IMG/VR virus record: IMGVR_UViG_3300006793_000024
Coordinates: 1-64,000 of that record
Length of the DNA stretch: 64,000 nucleotides
Origin: a virus
Direction: 5' to 3' (one strand)
Positions 1 through 7,500 of this stretch are shown piece after piece; positions within the stretch are counted from its first letter, which is position 1; each line of letters begins with the position of its first letter. The position numbers were made by a program, and so were the translations under genes. The notes below the pieces were generated by a model. That model saw only the letters and a program-made list of their open reading frames with translations, did not search any database and had not been told where the DNA came from.

Positions 1-1011
1 CACGCTCTGGATCCGAAATATACGGATTACATTTATCAATCGGATGACTTCATCACAGTTTTGAGTGGAACCACTCAATCCTCTCAGTATTGGGCCAGGG
101 GAACCACTTGGTGTACTTCTTATCTTAAAGGAAATAAGTTTGCAAATTATGCTTCAAAAAATATTTACCTTTATTACGTAATAACAAAGCAAGATTCGGA
201 ATTTTTTGAGAAATCAAATCCGATGAGAAAAATATCTATTGGATTTACCAAAAGAGATGGAAAGCCGCAGCTTTTAACGAATCAAAATGCTACAGTCAAT
301 ACAGATAATCGTGATTTAAGCTTGAACCAAATTCAAGAATATTTGGGATCCGAAGCGGATTCGATAATTTCGGCTATCTATGCGGATATAGGCAGAAGAG
401 AAGATACGAAATTCAATAAAATAATAGCAGAAACAACTCCGGAGGAATTGGAACTCCAGATTGCAGCAATCAATGATGATTCTCAGATAGCAAGCATTTT
501 GCTGCAATTTACGCAAAATAATGCGGCAAGAGCGGATACGAAAAAGGTTGCCGCAAAGAATTTGGCAGAGAAAAGTCCTGAAGAGTTCTTTGGTTATGGC
601 CTGCACAAGACTCCTGAATACGCAGAGTTTAAAATACCTGCCGCAAAGAATTGCGCAGAGAAAGATCCTATATGCTTCTTTCATTACGACCTACATGAGA
701 TTCCTGAATACGCAGAGTTTGGAATACCTGCCGCAAAGAATTTGGTAGAGAAAAAGCCTAAACGCTTCTTTTCTTATGGCCTACATAAGCTTCGTGAATA
801 CGTAGAGTTTGGAATACCTACCGCAAAGTATTGGGCAGAGAAAGATCCTGAAGAGTTCTTTTATTACGGCCTACATAATATTCCTGAATACGCACATCTT
901 AACCCAAAGAACAAAGCTCCCGAAGAAAACAAACTCCAACCTCTTGAAGCGTGGCTCCGCACCAACGGCTTCAGAAAAGAGGCAAAAGAGCTGTCCGCAT
1001 TACTCTGTTAA
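1..1011 (+). CDS. Repeat protein with WCTS motif and C-terminal helix tag, 5' partial
   Basis: The frame is open from base 1, so the gene starts outside the window; a TTG at 61 is a possible but unnecessary start. At least 336 residues are visible. The N-terminal part carries GTTWCTS followed by an aromatic-rich strand (YLYYVI), resembling a domain of large-phage proteins built around a Trp-Cys-Thr/Ser motif whose role I do not know. Residues from about 184 on form four 30-residue repeats with invariant AAK, AEK, FF and EY positions, probably a helical solenoid. The last 25 residues (LEAWLRTNGFRKEA core) match a motif in neighbouring proteins. A frameshifted relative with the same repeats lies at 62051-62349. 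No catalytic site is recognisable. The repeats suggest protein binding, which is inference. Confidence 0.8.
   Translation, partial: HALDPKYTDYIYQSDDFITVLSGTTQSSQYWARGTTWCTSYLKGNKFANYASKNIYLYYVITKQDSEFFEKSNPMRKISIGFTKRDGKPQLLTNQNATVNTDNRDLSLNQIQEYLGSEADSIISAIYADIGRREDTKFNKIIAETTPEELELQIAAINDDSQIASILLQFTQNNAARADTKKVAAKNLAEKSPEEFFGYGLHKTPEYAEFKIPAAKNCAEKDPICFFHYDLHEIPEYAEFGIPAAKNLVEKKPKRFFSYGLHKLREYVEFGIPTAKYWAEKDPEEFFYYGLHNIPEYAHLNPKNKAPEENKLQPLEAWLRTNGFRKEAKELSALLC
550..909 (+). repeat. Four tandem 90-bp coding repeats
   Basis: The block beginning gccgcaaag recurs at 550, 640 and 730, with a one-base variant at 820, giving an exact 90-bp period. Each unit encodes a 30-residue repeat (AAKNLAEK..EEFF.YGL then PEYAEF.IP). 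Units are very alike at the DNA level, so copy number could change by unequal recombination or slippage. Confidence 0.9.
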
Positions 1012-1182
1012 TATTCTGGAGCGAACATTAAATCCCCCAATTACTAGTAAATCACTAGATGCCTACGTTAAATGTGCGTTGATATCTCCTGTAATATTCT
1101 TGCCCTGTACGCTGTCCATAGTTCAGCGCCTTAATAGCGTTAACATTCCCCTGTAGCTACTAATTTTCCATAATCTTTTGTA
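1012..1182. other. Intergenic gap with possible decayed minus-strand coding
   Basis: This 171-base gap has no intact gene and no clear ribosome binding site before the next start. On the minus strand, about 1147-1014, short runs read like degenerate repeat-type protein: NVNAIKALNYGQ, then after a +1 shift NITGDINAHLT, a stop, then DLLVIGGFNV. This could be the remains of a gene broken by frameshift and stop, or chance. I saw no promoter or terminator I would defend. Confidence 0.3.
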
Positions 1183-1971
1183 ATGAACAGAAGATTAAAG
1201 AAGCTTGTCGCATTGTCAGGTTGGCTAGCTTCTAGCGGCCTGAGGAAAGAGGCAAGGCAAGTTTTCAAATATTCTATGCCGCGCAATGAAGGCCCCCTAT
1301 GGGAGCAGCCGAGTTATGGCGCAGAATCTTATGACGAATTTTACCCAGATCTAGAAGATGAATTAGTCTCCAGAGAAAAAGAAGAGGACAACCTTTATCA
1401 TGGACGCAATGTAATCTGGATAGGCACTACCGGCAAAATGGTAAGAGCGGACTCCCATTACGTTTATCCGATCCAAGGGAATGTCTTCTATGACGAAAAG
1501 ATTTCTCAATTAACTGATAAGATTAATTCATCTCCAGAAAAAGTAATCCTTTACGCTCCCTATGGCGAGATGTCAAAGGTTGGGGTTTCCGAAATTGAAG
1601 AGTCAATAAAATATCAAGAAGATTATGGCCATGCTCCGCTTACAACTGGCGATGAAGAGCTTGACCAGTACCTTGCGGATAAAAAAGAGTGGTTGAGTAA
1701 TAACTCTGATTATGATGATAATTACAACATTGTTGAAGAATCATATGATGAGCTCAAGAAAGATATGGAGCTTCAGTTAACAGAGGCGGAAGAGAATAGA
1801 TCCGGAGACTTTGGTGAGTTTATATTCCAAATTAGAGACGGAAATCATAGAGCTTTTGCTGCGATAAATGCTGGTGAAAAATATATTTGGTTAAAGATCT
1901 CTGACAATCAAGTGCAGGACATAGAAAGTGGGAGAGAATGGCTTAAGGGATATGGGGATATTCTAGAATGA
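1183..1971 (+). CDS. Acidic protein with N-terminal helix tag and ParB-like C-terminal motif
   Basis: 262 residues, strongly acidic in the middle. The N-terminus (MNRRLKKLVALSGWLASSGL) followed by KEA is the same amphipathic motif found at the C-termini of the genes at 1-1011 and 1968-3275. Near the C-terminus, IRDGNHRAFAAINAG resembles the DGxHRxxAA signature of ParB/sulfiredoxin-fold proteins, followed by two strands. The upstream ParB box that normally carries other active-site residues is not obvious, so enzymatic activity is uncertain. No good Shine-Dalgarno precedes the ATG at 1183. The stop overlaps the next start as ATGA, so the two genes are probably translationally coupled. Confidence 0.65.
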   Translation: MNRRLKKLVALSGWLASSGLRKEARQVFKYSMPRNEGPLWEQPSYGAESYDEFYPDLEDELVSREKEEDNLYHGRNVIWIGTTGKMVRADSHYVYPIQGNVFYDEKISQLTDKINSSPEKVILYAPYGEMSKVGVSEIEESIKYQEDYGHAPLTTGDEELDQYLADKKEWLSNNSDYDDNYNIVEESYDELKKDMELQLTEAEENRSGDFGEFIFQIRDGNHRAFAAINAGEKYIWLKISDNQVQDIESGREWLKGYGDILE

Positions 1972-3275
1972 ATCGTTTCAATAAGCTATTAGCGCTTAAT
2001 AAGTTTGCGGCTTCTGCTCAGCAAATTGTAAACCTCGGATATCCAGAGGTTATTGCGAAAGTATTTATTGAAAGATTTGGAAAAAATGCATTTATAATTG
2101 CAAAATGGATGAATGAATATCATTTGTGGGGAGTAAATAAGATCCCGATGGACTGGATTAGAAACGTTGGAAGACTCAGGGGAGAAGGGTTGCTTGCTAA
2201 TTTACTGCAGATGCTAGATGCCGCTCTCAAGGGAGAAGACGCATATGATAAGTGGTCTAAGGAGAATGGCTATAGTGGAATCGAAAGTTATGATCCCTAT
2301 TCGCAAGAAACAAGAAGGATAGACCTAGAGGAGCACATTCCACTTATAAAGAAAGAAATCAAAGAGATCTTCTTGAAAGACATTTTCTTTGATAGAGATT
2401 TGATTAGAGATATCGTATCTGGAGAAGTAAATAATTTAAATCAATATAAGAAGCTTTCTTACAAAGAAGCTGCAGAGATTTATGCAGATAAAAAAATCTC
2501 TTTAGAGATGCCGACCATTAAGCAATATGTAAATGGTTATCGCTGGATTGACTCTGGAAAGAAGTGTGATATTCTTGGCCAAAAAATGAAAAACTGTGGC
2601 TCAGTTGGCGCTATGGGCATAGACGAAGACAGAACGATGCTAATTCTGCTCGACAAGAACCAGAACCCACATATAGTCGCGACATATCATCCAAATGAAA
2701 AGAGAATTTCCAGCATTGAAGGAGCTGGGAGCTCTCCTGCAAAGGCGGACTATCACAAATATATTATAGACCTGATTGAAGATCTGGGAGTTAACTATGA
2801 AGACCGAGGCTCTCCTAAATCTAAGCTATTAAAGCTCAAGTATGATCTGAAAGATCTTAAGCCTGATATCTTAAAGATTCCAGTGGATAGTTTGTTCGAT
2901 GAATATTTTATAGTAAAGATAAACGATGAAATTTATTACACAAATGGCGCGATCTTTCTTTCGGAAGCAGACGCTAAGCTCATAGAAAAAAGCTTAAGAG
3001 AAAATCAGAAATATATTGAAAATAAATTAAATTTTTCTGACAAAGAAAATCCATCAGAGCTTGTTTTTGAGGACTTTTTGGGAGGAATCTTTCCGAGTGA
3101 TAGATTCAAAAGAAAAGACTTATATGATGAATTAGGAGTTGCTCCGGCCTTCCTAAATAAAGCAAAAAGCGGACTGTCCGAAAAGCTCAAGACTTTGGAG
3201 AGCTGGGCCTTGTCTAATGGATTAAAGAAAGAGTCTTTGGCAATATCGAAGTTATATCATTCAAAGGGACTCTAG
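1968..3275 (+). CDS. PcfJ-like domain protein with C-terminal helix tag
   Basis: 435 residues. The central region, about 190-285, reads YRWIDSGKKCDILGQKMKNCG, then a strand pair around TMLILLDKNQNPHIVATYH and an IEGAGSSPA loop. This follows the PcfJ-like pattern of an M.(N/H)C motif, a strand with a p..T/A strand partner, and a G..N/S..P loop. PcfJ-like proteins are common on conjugative elements and phages and have no established activity. The N-terminus (MNRFNKLLALNKFAA) resembles that of the preceding gene. The C-terminus (LKTLESWALSNGLKKES) is another copy of the terminal helix motif. The last 15 bases overlap the convergent gene on the other strand. Confidence 0.7.
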   Translation: MNRFNKLLALNKFAASAQQIVNLGYPEVIAKVFIERFGKNAFIIAKWMNEYHLWGVNKIPMDWIRNVGRLRGEGLLANLLQMLDAALKGEDAYDKWSKENGYSGIESYDPYSQETRRIDLEEHIPLIKKEIKEIFLKDIFFDRDLIRDIVSGEVNNLNQYKKLSYKEAAEIYADKKISLEMPTIKQYVNGYRWIDSGKKCDILGQKMKNCGSVGAMGIDEDRTMLILLDKNQNPHIVATYHPNEKRISSIEGAGSSPAKADYHKYIIDLIEDLGVNYEDRGSPKSKLLKLKYDLKDLKPDILKIPVDSLFDEYFIVKINDEIYYTNGAIFLSEADAKLIEKSLRENQKYIENKLNFSDKENPSELVFEDFLGGIFPSDRFKRKDLYDELGVAPAFLNKAKSGLSEKLKTLESWALSNGLKKESLAISKLYHSKGL

Positions 3276-3938
3276 GCCCTCCAGATCCTCTCTCTCCTCC
3301 TCCATATCTTTTATTACATCATGATATAGTCTAATCTTAAAAAGCCTTAATTGCTTTGGCGACCACTCTTTGAGGGCTTTAGGCTTATTTGGATGCTTAT
3401 TCCACACCTCTGTATCTTTGAGCATTTTTAAGATATATTCAGGCTCATATTTGTTTCGCATAATGTCAGAGAAGCCAGCAGAATAGGCATCAAATTCATA
3501 AGGGCGCTTGAAATATGGGAGATCATCCCTTTGGTCGAGGTCTGGGTCATATAGCTTTGGATCAATAATATGTGTTATCTCATGAACCATGGCATGCTGA
3601 ATGAATTTCCATCCTCGTTCCGACTTTGTATATTTAAATAAGATGTCTGTATTTAGCCAAATTGTGTTTGAGCTGGTATCCGCATATGCATAGTAGTTTT
3701 CGTCCCATCCTTTTGCGATAAAAGTTTCTTTTGACACAACATTTACTTGGACCTCAACCTCTTTTTTGTCATATGGTCGAGTGAGTTTGATCTTATCCCT
3801 AATATATATTGGACTATAATGACCTGCTCTAGCAGAGAAATATTTATTTTTTATGCTTCTAATCAAACCTTCTCTGTTTTTGCTGAGCCAGTGATATAGC
3901 TCTTCTGGCGTTTCTATATTTTTAGAAATTTTTAGCAT
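3261..3938 (-). CDS. Putative zinc metallopeptidase (HEITH)
   Basis: 225 residues on the minus strand, the only convincing gene of that orientation in the window. AMVHEITHIID carries the HExxH zinc-binding signature of zincin peptidases. A Glu-containing segment further on (RPYEFDAYSAGF) is placed where a third ligand is often found. The region before HExxH has strand-forming sequence (NTIWLNTDILF) like the edge strand that binds substrate in zincins. The C-terminus is highly charged. The gene converges on the PcfJ-like gene with a 15-base overlap and diverges from 4025, which may share its upstream region. Substrate unknown: peptidoglycan cross-links, a host protein and a virion precursor are all possible. 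Confidence 0.75.
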   Translation of the reverse strand: MLKISKNIETPEELYHWLSKNREGLIRSIKNKYFSARAGHYSPIYIRDKIKLTRPYDKKEVEVQVNVVSKETFIAKGWDENYYAYADTSSNTIWLNTDILFKYTKSERGWKFIQHAMVHEITHIIDPKLYDPDLDQRDDLPYFKRPYEFDAYSAGFSDIMRNKYEPEYILKMLKDTEVWNKHPNKPKALKEWSPKQLRLFKIRLYHDVIKDMEEEREDLEGLESL

Positions 3939-4024
3939 TAGACGGTACCTACGATATGCTATTAATATTAATATATAAAAATAGGCCTACAAATATTGAG
4001 TAATATTTCTTTCAGGGAGGCATA
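3939..4024. promoter_or_regulatory. Divergent intergenic region, candidate promoters
   Basis: 86 bases separate two divergent starts. It is very AT-rich (attaatattaatatataaa), contains TATAAAAA at 3974-3981, and a 7-bp inverted repeat (aaatatt, loop gagt, aatattt) at 3991-4008. A strong Shine-Dalgarno (cagggaggc) sits just before the ATG at 4025. Promoters for both directions are expected here from gene arrangement. The exact boxes are inference. Confidence 0.45.
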
Positions 4025-4234
4025 ATGCGTGAACCAGAAAATTGCGAAATAAAGTATTGCGGATTCTCTAGGCCAACGAGCCCTGTTGAAATTGACTTCG
4101 AAATATTGGGCCTTGAGAACCTGATAAAGAGAGCTGAAGAACGGATCTCAGCACTCAAACAAACCTCTTTTCTTGCTCGCTTGGCCATAGATACTGAGTC
4201 AGAAAGTTTGCAGGAGTTCTTTGAGAAAGAATAA
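4025..4234 (+). CDS. Small hypothetical protein
   Basis: 69 residues preceded by a strong Shine-Dalgarno (aggga ggcata ATG), one of the best in the left block. It has two cysteines near the N-terminus (NCEIKYCGF) and a helical, charged C-terminal half (ENLIKRAEERISALK). It ends one base before the ATG of the metallopeptidase-like gene, so the two are probably one operon. No family recognised. It might be an accessory or inhibitor of its neighbour, which is only suggested by position. Confidence 0.65.
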   Translation: MREPENCEIKYCGFSRPTSPVEIDFEILGLENLIKRAEERISALKQTSFLARLAIDTESESLQEFFEKE

Positions 4235-4235
4235 C

Positions 4236-4742
4236 ATGTTTACTATTTTTGCAAAAAAGAAATCAGAAAATAAGCTGATGAAGCAGATGAGGCTTCTAGC
4301 AGACATCAGGACCACCATGATGAATGATGAAGTTGCTAAAGAAATTTGCAGAGAAGAAGGCGTAGACGAATGGCTTCTTGTTTCTGTTCCGATTCTCTTT
4401 GAGGACTTAGAGGTTGCTGCAAAAACTACAGATGGGAGCATTAGCTTGAGCACAAAGCTTCTAGATAAGCCTCCAGAGATTAGAATGAGATATGTTATTC
4501 ATGAGTTAGTTCATGCGATCCAGCACATAAAAGATTTTGGTAAGCCTAAAAGCGACGAAGCACATAATTATCTTGATGAACCAGATGAAGTAGCTGCATT
4601 TCAAAAGCAAATAAAATATCACTCAAAAGAGCTTGGAAAAGAAGATGCAGAAGAATATGTTGATGACCTTCTTGACCACCATAATGTTCCTGGCGAGGAT
4701 AAAAAAGACAAGCGCGAGGAACTTTTAGAAGAGGCTGTTTAA
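4236..4742 (+). CDS. Putative zinc metallopeptidase (HELVH)
   Basis: 168 residues from ATG 4236; TTG at 4221 is an alternative that has aggag four bases upstream and would overlap the previous gene. YVIHELVHAIQHI carries HExxH, followed about 25 residues later by YLDEPDEVAAF, where a Glu could be the third zinc ligand. This layout resembles small phage and host metallopeptidases with an HExxH helix and an acidic downstream helix. The C-terminal 40 residues are very acidic and basic in alternation, probably disordered or coiled. With the minus-strand HEITH gene at 3261-3938 it makes a divergent pair of unrelated-looking HExxH proteins. Confidence 0.75.
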   Translation: MFTIFAKKKSENKLMKQMRLLADIRTTMMNDEVAKEICREEGVDEWLLVSVPILFEDLEVAAKTTDGSISLSTKLLDKPPEIRMRYVIHELVHAIQHIKDFGKPKSDEAHNYLDEPDEVAAFQKQIKYHSKELGKEDAEEYVDDLLDHHNVPGEDKKDKREELLEEAV

Positions 4743-4749
4743 CAGAACT

Positions 4750-4785
4750 CCTCTACTAATAGGCCTCGATATCTAAGAGGCACTT
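4750..4785 (+). promoter_or_regulatory. Shine-Dalgarno in a small hairpin before the Ig-like protein gene
   Basis: The Shine-Dalgarno aagagg (4775-4780) of the gene at 4786 overlaps the 3' arm of a 5-bp GC stem, gcctc (4763-4767) with gaggc (4777-4781). A second complementary segment, cctct (4750-4754), can pair with agagg (4776-4780). Either pairing could limit initiation. The stems are short and this may be chance. Confidence 0.3.
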
Positions 4786-6771
4786 ATGTTAACTTTATCT
4801 GGAAAATCGCCCAATGAAGGCGACAACTCCATCTCTTTAAACTCTTTGATTGAGTTTAGCATTTTAGATGATGGAACCGGACTAAATCTATCATCATTGG
4901 TTGTTGAAATAAGCGGGAGTAGGGCCTTTCAAGGCCTAGATTTCACGGACCCCTTTGATGGAATCTTTTCCGAGATAACCAGTGATGCATCTGGAGCACA
5001 TCTTGTTATAGATTCTATAAATGACTTTGGCGAAGGACAGGTTGTTTTTGTAAAAGTTCAAATCCAGAATTTAGAAGATAAATTTTATAATTTCGAATAT
5101 GCTTTTAAGACAATTCCGTCTGAGCCAGAACTTGAAATAAGCTCTCCGACTTCTGGAGACCTTGTTCAATCAGATCAGGTGCTTTTTCTGCAGTTCAAAG
5201 ATGAAATCGATGATATCGATGAAGATTCTATAAATATATATATCAATAACTCTCCTGCCGTATTGGGAGGAGTTTTTCAGACGCTATACGCAGGCAATTC
5301 CTCTGTTATAACAAAGACAGAAGATAGAGCATCAGCAAGGATAGAGCCTACGGAACCTTTTCGCAATGGAGCGTATACCGTAAAGTATGATGCAGCAGAC
5401 TTAAGCGGGAATGTATTAAGTGGTAGCTTTTCTTATTCTGTAGATCTCCCTGCGGTTGTTCTTCCCTCAGTTTTTCCTCAGGTAAAATTTCTTGGCTATG
5501 CCCAAGGCATTAAAAAGCTTACGAATATGGGCAGAGGAGACATGTTGCGTGTAAGCTGGAATAAAACTGTTTCAAGGTCTTATAAGGGTGACTCTTTTGC
5601 TCTAATATATGAAGACGAATCTAGACTAGATATCTTTGACTCTACTCCTAAATATATTGCCGACGACACCGTAACTCATTACGACGTATCTGGCCTGACC
5701 CCAGGGCTAACCCTTTCTTACGCAGTAAGAGCTCTTGAGGCTTTTAGCGGAAATCTCCAGTTAAGCGGAATGACAGAGAAATCTGCAGGAGTTTATGAGA
5801 TTCCCGCAGATATCACGATCGCCTCTCAGGTTTTGTCTAGCGATACGATTATTAATGTAAGTTCCACAGAGGGATATCCATCCGCTGGAATTTTAATATT
5901 AGACGACTCTGAAGTTATAAGATATACCGGCAAGACCGACACCTCTTTTCTTCTCCCGACGAACGGCAGAGGGCTAAACGGCACAAGCAAGGGGATTTTC
6001 ATTGAAGGTGATTCTGTAAAAATGTTTTTTGCATGCCAAGATAAGAATACCTCAATAGTCATGGGAACGCCAACCTACGTCGATGGATATTCTAGTGGAC
6101 GTGAAATTAACGGAACAGGCCTTGTTGTAACTGATTATTCTGATAATGACAGAAAGTTTTTCCAAGGATTTGACTTCTGCGGATATCACAAGGCTATACC
6201 TCAACAGATTTTGCAAGGAACGAATGATTGTGGAAGTTATTTAGGAGGAGAATTTAACGGATTTAGAGGAATGAATTTATTCGACAGAATGCTGAATAGA
6301 GAAGAGGTTCTGCTTGATCAAGTTGGCGAACCAACAATTCTTCTAAAAAGAATTTGGGACGGAGAAACATGCAGCTGTTCAGACCCCAGAAGAATGCACC
6401 CTAAGGTTAAGGGGTGCAAGCTTTGTTATGGTACGGGATATGATGGAGGCTATCAGCAATATGACTATAGAAGAAGGTCGGATGGTCGAGTCATGATTCA
6501 ATTCGGAGATACCCAAGAAGACCTGAAGCTTGGAGCTCAAAGTCATCTGGAGCAAATGTATGAGCCCAGCTGCTGGACTCTTCCTAGTCCGGCTATAAAA
6601 GATCGAGATCTTGTAGTTAGATTTGACTTTAACAATGACGTTGAATTTGTTTATGAAGTTTTAAATACAACTAAAGATAAGCTGTTTTTCAGACATTATA
6701 CAAGGCAGCGCTTGGCCTTAAAGAGATTAGATAAGACGGATCTGGTCTACACGTTTCCGTTTGTCCTGTAA
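4786..6771 (+). CDS. Virion structural protein with Ig/FN3-like domains and Cys cluster
   Basis: 661 residues. The first two thirds are beta-rich with repeated Ig-like or FN3-like patterns, for example SEPELEISSPTSGDLVQSDQ (about 111-130) and an FN3-like YDVSGLTPGLTLSYAVRAL (about 301-320). A Gly-rich segment follows around 445-500. Residues about 525-555 carry a cysteine cluster, CSCSDPRRMHP then KGCKLCYGTGYDGGY, which resembles a small zinc-binding knuckle seen in large-phage neck or virion proteins. No signal peptide or membrane segment. Its place upstream of the adhesins and tail genes fits a neck, head-tail or decoration role, but the exact location is inference. It is followed by a hairpin and T-rich run. 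Confidence 0.7.
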   Translation: MLTLSGKSPNEGDNSISLNSLIEFSILDDGTGLNLSSLVVEISGSRAFQGLDFTDPFDGIFSEITSDASGAHLVIDSINDFGEGQVVFVKVQIQNLEDKFYNFEYAFKTIPSEPELEISSPTSGDLVQSDQVLFLQFKDEIDDIDEDSINIYINNSPAVLGGVFQTLYAGNSSVITKTEDRASARIEPTEPFRNGAYTVKYDAADLSGNVLSGSFSYSVDLPAVVLPSVFPQVKFLGYAQGIKKLTNMGRGDMLRVSWNKTVSRSYKGDSFALIYEDESRLDIFDSTPKYIADDTVTHYDVSGLTPGLTLSYAVRALEAFSGNLQLSGMTEKSAGVYEIPADITIASQVLSSDTIINVSSTEGYPSAGILILDDSEVIRYTGKTDTSFLLPTNGRGLNGTSKGIFIEGDSVKMFFACQDKNTSIVMGTPTYVDGYSSGREINGTGLVVTDYSDNDRKFFQGFDFCGYHKAIPQQILQGTNDCGSYLGGEFNGFRGMNLFDRMLNREEVLLDQVGEPTILLKRIWDGETCSCSDPRRMHPKVKGCKLCYGTGYDGGYQQYDYRRRSDGRVMIQFGDTQEDLKLGAQSHLEQMYEPSCWTLPSPAIKDRDLVVRFDFNNDVEFVYEVLNTTKDKLFFRHYTRQRLALKRLDKTDLVYTFPFVL

Positions 6772-6793
6772 AAAAGTTACGTTATAGAAGGTT

Positions 6794-6821
6794 GGCCTTG
6801 TTATATGGCAAGGTCTTATTT
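6794..6821 (+). terminator. Possible terminator after the Ig-like protein gene
   Basis: A 7-bp stem (ggccttg with caaggtc, one G-T pair) closes an 8-base loop and is followed by ttattt. The stem is modest and the T run is broken, so termination would be partial. Confidence 0.4.
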
Positions 6822-6867
6822 CAAACTAAATTTTAGTTTGACAACTTTTATAAATTTTAAATTTATA
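6822..6867. promoter_or_regulatory. Two adjacent perfect 9-1-9 palindromes, candidate operators
   Basis: caaactaaa-t-tttagtttg (6822-6840) and tataaattt-t-aaatttata (6849-6867) are both perfect 19-base palindromes, eight bases apart, just before the membrane-protein cassette. The second contains TATAAATT. They could be operator sites for dimeric regulators or AT-rich promoter elements. The Shine-Dalgarno aaggag follows at 6871-6876. Confidence 0.45.
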
Positions 6868-6884
6868 ACCAAGGAGATAATATC

Positions 6885-7145
6885 ATGCTTTGGATAAAAA
6901 ATACATCAGGCAAGAAGGATGCAATGTTAACCTTTGCTTTTTTTGCATTTCTAGTAGTTACTCTTAACATTTTACTGGCTACATTCGGAAATATAACGTA
7001 TAATTCTTTTGAGATAAAGTTTGCATCTATGGAGGCCGCAACTATGACTGCTTATTTGGCAGCAACCTTCACTGCATATGTAACAAGGCGCTGGACAGAT
7101 AAGAAGTTTGTTACAGAGGAAAAGAAAGAAGGCAAAGATGAGTAA
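6885..7145 (+). CDS. Small two-TM membrane protein, holin-like candidate
   Basis: 86 residues with a strong Shine-Dalgarno (aaggagataatatc ATG). Two hydrophobic segments are visible: about 14-34 (MLTFAFFAFLVVTLNILLAT) and about 50-65 (AATMTAYLAATFTAYV). A charged C-terminal tail (EEKKEGKDE) follows. Size, two membrane spans and charged tail fit phage holins, and the next genes look like membrane-anchored coiled coils, so a lysis role is plausible. Holins are too diverse to assign by eye. It overlaps the next gene by 8 bases. Confidence 0.6.
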   Translation: MLWIKNTSGKKDAMLTFAFFAFLVVTLNILLATFGNITYNSFEIKFASMEAATMTAYLAATFTAYVTRRWTDKKFVTEEKKEGKDE

Positions 7146-7500
7146 GAAAAAAGCCCCAAACCCTGTTTTTGAATGGTTTAAAAATCTTGGACTAAAAATT
7201 AAGATATTCTTTGGAGCATTATTTGGAATACTTGGAGCTATTTTATTTTTTGTTTTTAGCAAAAAAGCTAATACAAAGGGCATCTTAGAAGTAGAGCTGA
7301 AAAAGGTACGTAAGGAAATTGAGATTGAAAAAGCTGCAAGTGAAGTTAAAAAAAACAGTGAAAAACTTCTAAGTCTGAAAGAGAAAGCTGACAGAATAAA
7401 AAAGGAGATAGCCGAAATTTCCGAAGCCGAAAGGGAGGAGGCTCCAAAAGAAGTTTCGAATGAAGAGCTTGACGAATTTTTCGATAGCAGAGGACTTTGA
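7138..7500 (+). CDS. Membrane-anchored coiled-coil protein (Rz-like candidate)
   Basis: 120 residues from ATG 7138, chosen because gaagg lies upstream and it overlaps the previous stop (ATGAGTAA); a TTG at 7108 is less likely. Basic N-terminus, one membrane span at about 20-42 (IKIFFGALFGILGAILFFVF), then a long charged helix predicted to be a coiled coil (VELKKVRKEIEIEKAASEVK onward), ending acidic. Cytoplasmic basic tail, single span and coiled coil resemble inner-membrane spanins. The C-terminal ELDEFFDSRG end is unlike a typical spanin tip, so this stays a candidate. Confidence 0.6.
   Translation: MSKKKAPNPVFEWFKNLGLKIKIFFGALFGILGAILFFVFSKKANTKGILEVELKKVRKEIEIEKAASEVKKNSEKLLSLKEKADRIKKEIAEISEAEREEAPKEVSNEELDEFFDSRGL

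Noticed and set aside
316-684. Minus-strand frame opposite the left-edge gene
   Set aside because: Shadow of the repeat-rich plus-strand gene; Cys/Arg/Ile-rich composition without a start signal.
809-1156. Plus-strand frame through the repeat region and following gap
   Set aside because: It is the shifted reading of the 90-bp repeats (repeated LPQ.I.QRK.L pattern) and lacks a ribosome binding site.
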